Origin: Rostratula benghalensis | Taxonomy: Eukaryota > Chordata > Aves > Charadriiformes > Rostratulidae | Length of the DNA stretch: 64,000 bases | Direction of reading: 5' to 3' | Assembly (NCBI GenBank): GCA_013399305.1 | Contig: VXAI01000197.1 | Span: 324,683-388,682 of the forward strand | In this document: positions 22,887 to 34,800 of the stretch, piece by piece | How the letters are laid out: every line of letters starts with the position of its first letter | Numbering within the stretch: the first letter of the stretch is position 1 | Notes under the pieces: model-generated | The model's input: only the letters and a program-made list of their open reading frames with translations | Database searches by the model: none | What the model was told of the DNA's origin: nothing | Position numbers and translations under genes: made by a program

Positions 22887-25800
22887 GTAAGTAAAGTTAT
22901 GATGCCTATAAGTTAAGAACTGTAATTGTAGCTGCTCAGAGATATTTTCCTGAATTTCTGCTCCTTCACCTTCTGTGAAAATAATTATCGCCTCTCTACA
23001 ACACATTCTTAAGAGCAAATAATCTTTTGTTGTGACGGATTTTAATTGTGGCTGGGATTATTACAGAATAAATGATAATTACAACAATTTGGCTGGGGGA
23101 AACTATGACTGCTGATTAACGATACAATCATTGGCCTGATTTGCAACCTGCATTTGGTCCATGCCCTCTTACAAATCAGAAGATGAATAAAAATCTTAAC
23201 ATTTATATAGATATGATAATACTCTGCATAATGTGAGTATTGTCTCTAGAAAAATTGTATTCTCCACAATATGAGTATTGCATAGTGTAATCAAGCACTG
23301 CATAGAGTTGTCTTTGTTGTGACTGTGCGTCTCAGGTGAACACAGTGACAAATACTACAAGTCTGTCCTCCAGCAGATGAACTGCACTCAGTTTCTATTC
23401 CTTTTAAAACTGGATTTGTCAAGCTGGGGCATATATTCCCTTGAGGCTATGCTGTAGCATGATCTTTTTTAAATGGCTTAAGTTCAATAATTACACAAAA
23501 GCTTCCAAAAGGATAAGTACTTTTAACTTAACATAATACAATGTATACTGGCAATTCTGAGAAGCTGTTTTCTCTGTAGCCCTGACTCATGCCACTGTGG
23601 TACAAAGACCACTTCTGAAAAAGGTTCAATGGTAGAACTTGCGACCATAATGATCACTCAGCAGTCTAAAAGGCAACTAATCCTATTTCAAAAGTCTGTC
23701 TGCTGAAATTCTCCACTTGCAGAGGAAGAAAGTTATTTATTAGATCAAAATCTCTTCTCCCAGTGTTCTAAGTGCACCTCATGAAATCCTAACATTTAAG
23801 AGAAGCAATCTTCAAATACTGATGTCTCTTTAAGCCTTTATTTCCTTACTTGTAGTCTTCATGTGAATCAGCTGTGTGCTCTAGTATCTCTGATTTCTGA
23901 GCAGATGCCCCAGGTTTGGCTGGTAGCTGCTGCCTTCTCATATAGCAAATTAGTTGCCTCACCACTGACTAGGCTTAGCATTTTTCTAACAGCCCAGATT
24001 GCAGGGAAAATTACAGTGTATTATGTTAACTGTGATGTGTGGTTCAGCAGTGTCAGATAGCAAATTTACTCCTAGCTTGAACATGGATTTAGTTAGCACT
24101 TCATCAAGATAGTGGAGAGAACTTAATTAAATGAGCTAGCAATATGCTCTTGTGGCTAAGAAGGCTAATGGCATCCTGGGGTGCACCAAGAAGAGGACCA
24201 CCCATGCTGCATTTGGTCTGCTGTCTTCTCCAGCAGCTGGACTTTGTACCTGGTACCCATTTCTTTCCTCATCTACATCTGTTTTGAGTTATGGAGTGGC
24301 AAGAGAGATAAGCTGTGATATTGTGTTTGTGTGTGCTAGAGTGAGAGAGGGTGAGCACAAGGTTCAGCCCTTGGCTGGACCTGCTGCCGGCCAAGCATCA
24401 GAGCTTGCCACAGCACTTTATCTGCCCATCAGTGCTTAACTTCTACAACAAAACTGAAAGCAAAGAATATGGCAGAAGAAGGAAGGAATTGATCCTACTC
24501 ACTCTCTGCAACCACACTACTTAGTTATTTCTCTTTGCTCAGTCAAAATTGAGGCTTGAGGGAACTCCATAACTGCTTCTGTAATCTTCAGTCTTGGGAT
24601 CAAAGCGTGAATGGCACAGCCCCTAAGCTATGGGCACAGAGTCACAGCATCCTGGCCTGGCTCAATTCGGTATCTGGTCAGCTGCAGACAAAGTTTTTGG
24701 TGCAAAAGCTATCCTTACTCTGGACGTAGACTACAGCTCATTGACAGAGAGAACTTCAGGAGAAATTTCAGTGCAATTAAAATATTTAGAGAAATCTCAC
24801 TTTCTGCATGTGAGCAACTCTGATGGCTTTAATAAAATTTAAAGACTATTTAAAAGGAACAGGAGTGAGTCCTAAAATTCAGAATCTGATGTGTTTTGTC
24901 TTACCTATTGTCATGAAAGTGGTGTCTTCCAACAAGTTATTGTGTAACTTTTAAATCAGTATTTCATTCATTTTAATAAACCTAGGTGGATTTTGATCAT
25001 ATTTTATTTCTTGAAAGAGGGGTGGTATCTGGATGGCTTTGAAATGTGTTTTATGTGATGTAAAATATCAGTGCTCCTCTCATGCATGTTCTTTTTCTCT
25101 ACAGGTTCCTTAACATTTATTAATTGTGTTAATGTGAAGTGGGGAACCCGTGTACAAGATGTTTTCACATATGCAAAAGTTATGGCTCTTATTTTGGTGA
25201 TATCTGTTGGCCTTTACAAAATTGGTAAAGGTAAGAATATTTTTCTTAAGATTAAATTCTTCAAAATAAACTAATATGAGTTTCAAAATCTGTGCAGGAA
25301 GATCAGACTCTTTAAGACTTACATGTGAAGTGTTATTTATTCTAGAAAAAAATACCTGCCATAGGAAGATTAGAGGAATTTTATAGCTTGTAAGCAAAGG
25401 AGGTTTAATCGTTCTTCTACCCTTAGTGTAGAAACCAACATGCAACAGGTTCTCTGTTGCTGAATAACAAACAGAGCTGAATTAACATCAATGTAGTGCT
25501 AACTAGTTTAAAGTCAGCCTGAATATCTCTGACCCATGCTTGGTAAAGGCTAGCTTTGCTACTTGTCCTGTGACAGGACAGCACAGCCAAAACTGCTGAA
25601 CATGTCCTTTGCAGTGCTCCTCACTGCTCTCCCCCCCCTGCCCATGGCAGAGAGCCACCAGCAAAGGGACAGGACTGAAGAGGGAGGAACTCGTCCTTTC
25701 CTCCTTTGGTGAGAGAGTGTGCTTGTTCCTAGAAACAAGGGAGAAGACTGTAATACTGCGGTCCTGTGAATCACTCTGGTATCATAAGACATCACAGGAC

Positions 25801-28800
25801 AGATGAGCCACCCTGTATCGGCAGTAACTGGACCAAACAGAATATACTGAAAAGCTGGAGATTAGTTTATTCCAGTGGTACCTCTGACCTTTTTATATGA
25901 CAATAGATACGATTTTATTACTTTGGGTCTCTGGTGCAGTAAAGTCTCTTTCAACTCTAGCTCTATTTATTAAGCTTAACTACTAAGGTTTCTTCATTGT
26001 CCTTTGCCATTAATTTCCTAAATAGGCATTGTATTTTTGTTCAGTTAAAATAAGGATGGACTTGCCTCTTCAGTTTAAGAATTGTCTTTTTCTCTTGCTG
26101 AAACTAGCTTATAAAACCTAACAAGCATGCTTGCTTTTTCCATGTTTGCTGTACTTTTCCTTTCCTTGGCTGCAGTTCTAATCTATCAGCTGCTGTGCTG
26201 TAAAGCTACATCAGACTTTAAGAGAGCTTTTTTTTTGTTTAGCCATTATCCATACATTTCAATTGTCACTGATCTATTCAAGTCTAAGGAAACCTGAACA
26301 AACAAACTCATTCCTAAGAGCAGGAACACGAAGATGCAGAAGAAAAGCATTACTTAAGGGCCACAGTTATGAGAAACAGTAGTTCCCCTCATAAAGCTGC
26401 TGCAGTTTGACAAAAGTGTGACTTCATTACGTCATTCCTGCAGCAGTTTTCCCCTGTGCCCACAGCCACAAATTTACCCCTGCTTTCAAATCACTGTCTT
26501 CAAAACTTCAATCCCACTCACTGCTATGCAGCTGCCACAATGTAGTTTGGACCAGGGGCCGTTCCCTCTGCTTGCACATCCATCACCCATGTTGGGTCAT
26601 TTGCATTGCTCCATAGGGTCAAGGAGGGTAAAGGCAGAGAGGAAATGTTATTGTGAGGAATGCAAAATGCTGAGGGCTTTTAGTGGTAGTAAAGGTCTGG
26701 TCTCTGGTTTGTTTAAGCAGAACTGAGCACTTGTGGTTTAACCCCAGACAGCAGCTAGAACCTCACAGCCACTGGCTCACTCTCCCCATTTAGATGGGAG
26801 AAACAGTCAAAAGAAATTTGTGGGTTGAGATAAAAATAACTTAATAGAGTAAAAGCCATGCACACAAGCAAAGCAAAACAAGGAATTCATTCCATCAGCA
26901 GGCAGGTGTTCTGCCACCAGGAAAGCAGGGTTTCATCACGTGCAATGATTGCTTGGAAAGACAAACACCGTTACTCTGAATGTCCCTCCCTTCCTTCTTC
27001 TTCCCTCAGCTTTATATACTGACCATGATGTCACATAGCATGGAATATCCCTTTGGTCATTTGGGATTAGTTTTCCCAGCTGTGTCTCCTTCGAACTTCT
27101 TGTGCACCTCCAGCATTCTACTTGCTGGTGGAGCAGTGTGAAGAGGGCAAAAGGCCTTGAGTGCTTACCAACAACAAAAAAACACCAATGCACTATCACA
27201 CTATTCCCATCCCAAATCCACAGCATAGCACTATACCAGCTGCTAGTAAGAAAAAGTTAATTCTATCCCAACTGGAACTGGACAGCACTGAAATACAGAA
27301 AGGACTGGGAGGAGGAATGATGGAGTCTTCTGGAGGAAGTGTAATCAGGTCAATGCACTCTTTTAAACTCAGCAGCTGTTTTAATGAAAAGAATGGTTAT
27401 GACATTTTAGCCCTGCCATATTCTTTCTGATATGCTCAGGTATGCCTGTTGGTTTGAAACACTCTAAATATACCTGTGTCAGAGGCGGAGTGATTAACTT
27501 CACTCGTAAGAAAGAAGTAGGGAAATATTTATCACGATGAAACAGTGTTTTAACAAAATTAGTAGTAAATGCAACAGTGTTTTACGAGATTTGATGGCAA
27601 GGTACACTTGATTATTTACTGCACAGAGGACAGGATCAGACAAGCTGTCAGGGACCCTCCTGTTGAGTCATGAAGTTCAGAAAGGACCCCCTTGCTTTCC
27701 AAACCCCTTCTCAGGGAGGAGTCTGGGAGTGGCTGGATCCAGTCCTAGTCCCATACTTGGTCAATGGTTTATGTCTAAAGGATTATATATGCACATTCAA
27801 TCCCTTATATCACTTAGCTAAGATTTCAAAGTTTAGCATCCTATTAGTCACTTACCAAGAATCTGTTGCAGCAAGGAATCTCTCAACCTCAAGGAGTAGA
27901 ACCTCAAGCAAGCATCCTTACAAAAGGGGAGATCCTGGCGTGCAGCCCACTGCCATACAGGACAGATTTTGGGCTCTTGGGTTGTCCACTATTTATAGAG
28001 TAAGATAATTGACCTATACTCATATTCTCATGGGAACAAAACATCTAGGTCCCCACTCCAGACAGTCTTTTGGCTGTATTGCCAGCCATCCCCCAAAGTC
28101 CAGGTGCAACTCATCACAGCTGTCACGGATGGTTATGGCTTGAGCAGGAGCTGGAGAGGGAAGGGGAGGAAAAACAGGGAGGGCACACCGCCACAACCTG
28201 ATTTTGAGTATGAGATGTCTTTACTAAAATCAAGCTTTTCTTCTTGGTCCTTTTGGATTTTTCTTTTTTTTTTTTTTTTTTTCCCAACTATTTTATTTCC
28301 CAAAGAATGCGTGCATCTTCTAGCTTCACCTTCCTCAGTTCAAACAGTCTCCTGGTGTAGTAACTGCTCTTCAAAGACTGTATTGCTTTTGTGGTATCTA
28401 TAAACTCATCAGTTTAACCACAGGGTGAAATTGTTTAATTTTATTACAAAGACCTTACCTTCTTCCCTAATAGAGGTTTCAGCATGTTTCCATCTTCCTT
28501 AATACTTAAACCCACTTCCATTTATATTAGATAGTTGACTTTCCTTCTGTAAACTCAGTAAGTCCTTTGTTCCCCTTTAAAGAGTCCCGGTGAGGGCTCA
28601 TGCAGTTTCATTAACATTTTGTCTATTTTGCAGCATTCTGCAAGTTGTCATTTCAACCGATGGAGCTAAACTAGAGAATAATTTTGAAAGGAAAGATTTT
28701 TTCAAGTCTCCTCTCTTAATTTTGGGGAACATCTTTGCAGGGTAGAGCATCCCACTGACAACCACACCTCCAGGAGTTTCCCCTCCAGTTGCCACTAATG

Positions 28801-31800
28801 CATCTAGTGAAAACAAAAGCACAGATAAGAGGAAGAAATGTGAGGAAGATTCAGGAACTGAAAGTGGGTTTCTCAAGTGCCCCTGCCTGACTGACCTCAG
28901 TAAAGCTCCCTACTTTGGTAGGCTAGAGGGTGATGCCAGGAGACGAGGATGCCATTAGTTCTGGTAGAATTATACAAGTCACACTCAAATAATAAACATG
29001 GGAAGATGTCCTCTGCTGGCTCCCTGTACAAGTGTAGCTGTTTGAACATCTGACTGAAACTTTCCTATTTGTCAAGTGAAAATATAGGCTCTGCACTTCC
29101 AGAAACAGTAATGAAACCTGGATGCAGCGGGTTTCTATTTCCTTTTGGTTAGCTGAGACTTTTAGTGTAGTGTCTTTCTATGTTATAATCCTTAAAATGT
29201 AACAGACAGATGGTACCTGCTGTTCGTACAGGGGAAACCGAAAACCTGAGAGCTCCATTTGAGGGCTCAGCAACAAATCCAGGGATGATTGCGCTGGCTC
29301 TCTACTCTGCCCTTTTCTCCTACTCAGGATGGGACACACTCAACTATGTCACTGAGGAAATGCAGAACCCTGAGAGGTAAATGGGTGCTTTCCCTTTGAA
29401 TTGCTGAAGTGTCCTGGTAAGACAAGAGATGGCAGGACAAGCCACTCTATTTGTTTCTGATTAGACATTAGTCAAACTATTTTTTTCTGCAAAAATCTTG
29501 TTTTCCTGAGCAGTAGAAAGTATGCAAACGCTTCCTGATGATTGTTCTCTCTCACTAGTTGTGTCACATTAATAAATCCCTTGTCTGCATGTATGCATTT
29601 TAAACCTTCCAATTTTGGCCAGAATTTTTAAGAAAGGAGAACAAATCCCTGCTGAAAACAGGGAAAAGCACGGATCCATCTAGTTCTCTAAATTCCCTAT
29701 TTCTTTTCAGTCACATAGAACAGTTACTTTATTTTCCACTAGTAGAGTTACACCGTTTCATATTTAATGACTGTTTTTTCATGTGACTTCCAGCATTACT
29801 GTTTATGGGGGGGAAAAAATCATTTTACTAAAGATGACAGTTATAAATAAAAAGTCCAGAGTAGCACTGGAAATACAACCTACTCCCCTCTGTAGGGTTG
29901 TCCACCCCATGGGAGTGGTGTGCCTCGCCTCTCCACCTTCTCTTGAGACATACATAGGTTATGAGTCAGGAAAAAAAAATGCTACGATCACAAAAACACT
30001 TAAGTGTGATTTAAATCTCATTGCTTAAGTGCTTTCTTAAATTGCTTCATAGAAAAGACAGTATATAAAATTTACATGTATAAATGTATAACTTTTTTTT
30101 CCAAAACTTGTGACAGACCTACAAGCAGCTAACTAAGCTGCTTATGGAATTGTTCCACATTTGGCTGCCCATTTTATGTTGTAACCCCATAATGACAAAA
30201 TGATGAATTACAAAAAGTGATGGAGGTATCCAGTCACAAATGTTTGAATTTGGGAAAAATCTTTTATTTAAATATCCCTCGTTCAGAGAACATGAAATAA
30301 TTTTGCCATTTTCCTTTGGCAGGAATCTACCTCTTTCTATCGCTATTTCAATGCCTATTGTGGCTATTATTTACTTGCTGACTAACATAGCATATTATGT
30401 AGTCTTGGACATGTCAGCTCTCCTCACAAGTGATGCAGTGGCTGTGGTAAGTTGCATTAAATAATTAAACCAAAAGTTACTGTATGGTTGACATTGCAGA
30501 AAAATTCTTGGCAAAACTGTTGAATTATTTCCATGCTGAAGGCTGTTGCTTTGCTTTAAACTTTGGGGGTTTTTTTGTAAGTGTATCAGTATATTAGAAG
30601 GTGCATATAAAAAACATATCAAATAAATCTGCTCTTGTAAAATCCTCTTATATACTCTGCAAATCCTGCTCCTACCAGTACTTCATTGAAGAAGATGCCT
30701 TTGCCAGGGCCAGACAGAGAAAGAGCTATGGAAAGTCTGAGTGGTCTTAAAACCAGGGGGTTTTGCTATCATTCTAACGTACAGTGTGTGATATTTAATT
30801 GTGCAGGATCACAGCAATATTTTCAACAGAAAAATGTGCAGTGAAATGCTTTTTTAAAAGCCTTATGAGCATTTTACAGAAAAGTACAATTATAACTGAT
30901 GGATTACTACAGTCAGGATTTGTCAGATTACATTAAAGCCAATGCATATTCTTCTATTATCTCATTGACTTGAGACTCTAGGCTAGACGTTTTTATAATC
31001 TATCTGCCATTTTTATTTTTGATAATGAACAGTTTTTCCTAATTCTGATTTCCCTAGTCATCATCAAGTATCATAAGAAAGCACGGGGTATGACAATATA
31101 TTTGAGCTGGTGTGTTTTCATGAGAGTTTCTCAGGATTGTCTATATAATTAATATAACGGACTTCAATATTATTTTCTTTTTCTGTTACAGACATTTGGC
31201 AGCAAAACCCTTAGTTATGCTAAGTGGATAATTCCCATAGCAGTGGCCATGTCTTGTTATAGTGGTTTAAACTCATCAATAATTGCAGCATCTAGGTATG
31301 AAATATAAGATTTATTTTAAATACTTGAAAATAAATAATTTATTGTCAATGTGCATTCTTTACCAATGCATTGTAAAAGTGACAGAGTTAATTTTTGCCA
31401 TGGCGGGTGGTTCATTCACAATGTAAGGATTGTTATGATCTGACATGTCTTCTCATGATCAGCACCAATTGATAAACTCAAGTGTGGCTCACTTGAAAAG
31501 AGAGCAGCATTTACGACAGAGTAATAAAAGAAATAATGCTGCCTTTGTCCTTAGCACACTCCTTGGTTGAGTTTTCTTATTCTCTTTTTCAGACTTTTTT
31601 ACGTTGGAGCCAGGGAAGGACACCTCCCTGACAGCCTGAGCTTGATCCACGTAAACCGCTTCACACCAGTCCCTGCTCTCCTTTTCAATGTAAGCAACAT
31701 CCCAGTCCCGTGCCTGGCTGGGACAGCCGGGGGTTCGGATACAGGGAGCATAACACGTCTCACCTCTGCCTGGGGTTTCCCCTGGGATTCTCCTGTACTG

Positions 31801-34800
31801 GAGACATCCTCCTCAACTGCCCACAATTTCTGAAACACATTGAGGGTGCAGGTGGTGTTATTTTGTCTGGTGGGGTGGTTTTTGTAATGGACAGAGAATG
31901 ACTTGTTCCATCCATATGTTCTCTGATCAAGATTAGCGAGATTAGCATTACTTTGAAAACAGACAGTGGCTACATATATGTAAGAGTATAGACAGGAGTT
32001 TTGTAAAGTCTTTATGTAAGCTTTCAGAGTGTCACTGGAGAAGAATATGGCAGGAACATCTCTCAGACCCTGCTGTAGGCTGATTTTCTAGGATTCTAGA
32101 TATAACAGAAGTGACAAAGCCCTTAAAATTAAAATCCTACTGTTGGAAGCCTATGGCCATTTTGACTTTTTTCCTGCTTTCTCCATAAAAATGAATCTTG
32201 TGACAAAACATCCAGGAACTAGAAGATATAGAATTAGTGACAATTATATTAATAAATAATCCATAAACCAGATTAAAATAAGAGGGAGGATATGCATGAA
32301 CAGAGAAGATGGAATCATTCAAAAGCATTACATTGCTTTTATTTGAACATGTATTTTATCTGGTGTCTTCCATTATCTTGTGTTGCATATGGTTTAGGAA
32401 TAGATTATTGTACCAGTCCCGTTTGACATTAAATAATTTATTGAATGTTATAATGTCATACAACTTTCACACAAATATGTCAAGCCTCTTCTCAGACAGA
32501 TTCTGTTTGCACCAGTAAGATGAGCTATACTCCCTTAATAGACTACCATTCACATTTTTCACACTGGAATTTTTTTCTGTTCCTCTGCTAAATCAGACAT
32601 TAAATTCCTGGTATTTTAGGTCTTTCCATGCAGGCAGTATAGCATCCCTGCGTACCACAGAATTTACTGGTCTCAATGTACATGTGGACAGTGAGAGCCT
32701 CCAACAGTCAAACTAAATGAAAAGTTTGCTGTTTGGCTGAATCTAACCAGAACTGCAGAGTAAGCTGCTGCCTACAGAAAGCTTCTTAGCAGCTTCCTCC
32801 ATAGCACCAGCTGAGTTTGAGGCTCCTCACCTGGCTTTCTGAGGAGGGTTTCCTGCTGATGCTGGAACGTAACTTTGCAAACCTGAGGCCACTTCAGCTA
32901 AATGTGGTGCTATGTTTAATGAAGAGATAATAGCATATTTCACACAGCATATTTGCAGATTTCTCAGACTTCAAAGTACATCCTTCTTACAAGGAACTGA
33001 CCTCCTAACTCCAGACAAATATGTTGGAAACAGGCTGTTTTATAACTTTGCTACCTCTTCGTTTTGTAAGGCATGTCTTTATTTTCACATTAAAAAATCT
33101 TTGTTCTTATTATCTCCAGGGCTTAATGACTTTGCTTTATCTCCTCGTGGAAGATGTTTTCCTCCTCATTAATTACTACTGCTTCAACTACTGGCTCTTT
33201 GTGGGTCTGTCCATTGCAGGACTGATATATTTGAGATACAGTCAGCCACATAGACCACGGCCTATTAAAGTAAGTAAACAAGAGAGGAAACAAGTCCAAA
33301 AAGCCAGCTAATGCACATGCTTATGTGATGCTTAATATGACAACCATAACGTTACTAGTTATGTTATGGACTATGTATCAACCATAGAAATCATTTCCAT
33401 ATACAAGATAAGAAATGAAGGAGAAAAACCCATTTGGGTTTCCACAAGAATATCTGTTCTGGTACTTTTGCTGGGAGGTTGAAATTATATTTACCATTTC
33501 TTTTTCATAGAATCATAGAATTGTCTAGCTACCTTTAAGATCATTGAGTCCAACCATCAGCCCAACACTGCCAAAACCACCACTAAACCATGTCCCTCAG
33601 CACCACATCTACTTGTCTTTTACATAACCCCAGGGATGGCAATTCCACCACTTCTCTGGGCAGCCTGTTCCAATGTTCAACAACCCTTTTGGTGAAGAAA
33701 TTTTTCCTACCTTTTAACTATCTTTATTTCAAAATAAATTAGGAATAAATAAATGCCTGAGGTTCTTAGCCTTTCCTGGAACAACCGCATTTTATATTGC
33801 TCACAGCGGGCCTCAGTAGAGCTGCTGACGGGGGCTCAGAGAATTTAACACTGATCGTACACTCATGACTTAACAAATTCAGCAAAATCCCTTCGAAGCC
33901 CGAAAATCCCCAATTTTCTTTTCATGCAGAAAATCAAAATTTTAAATAATCAAATGTATTTTGAGTATTCTCTCTCACTGCATAGTGAGATTGCAAACAT
34001 GTCTGGCTATCAGTTAGGAGAGGAAGACGGCACAGAAACAAAGTGTGCCTAAAACTTCTTTCTAGTTTTAATCCAGTGATTATCCAGGAAGCAGGGATGG
34101 AAACCCACAGCATCCCCTAGGCACACAAAACCATGTGCTGGCTCCTGTCGCCCTGTGCTCTGTTGGCTCTGTGACCTGCATTTCAGCTCTGCATTGGTGC
34201 AGTAAAAAATATGAGAAATCCACCCTATCTAAATATTTCTTCCTTGTCACTCACTCTTCCTAACCTCCCACACCATTTTTAACAACACTTCTTTTTTTTT
34301 TCCCCCCCATTTGAGTGTAACATCATGATTACAAAAAAAGAATGGTTCAAAAGGAGGAGTAAAATATTCTAAGCATCTACAGTTTAGAAAGCCTTCTATT
34401 CTCCCAGAGCAGACCAAATTTTCCTGAAGCATTTCACACTTCCAAACTCCTCCCCCAAATATGTGGAAGATAAAGATTAAATCTTGCTATATTGGCAGTT
34501 TTTCTATTGGTGCTACTAAAGCAAGGATTACAGTCAGATTATAGATAATGACTGTTTAATTCCTATCATCATTTGCCAACATAGTCAACGTCACAACTCC
34601 ACATACACTTTTTCCTTTTCTGAAACATAGCAGTTGGCTTTCCTCAACTTAATATTTTTTACCTTTATCAGGAAAAAGAAGCATTTATACCAGTAAACTC
34701 TCAGGAGTTTCTGCTATTGTTCAAATGTCAGGTCCTGAACTCCTGAGAAGGCTTATTACTACAGCCATTGAAAAATACCATAGTGAAAAAAAAAAAAAAA

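Noticed and set aside
26732..28195. A single provirus bounded by the two intronic LTRs
   Set aside because: The two LTRs differ in sequence and length and each has its own target-site duplication; only 192 bp lie between them.
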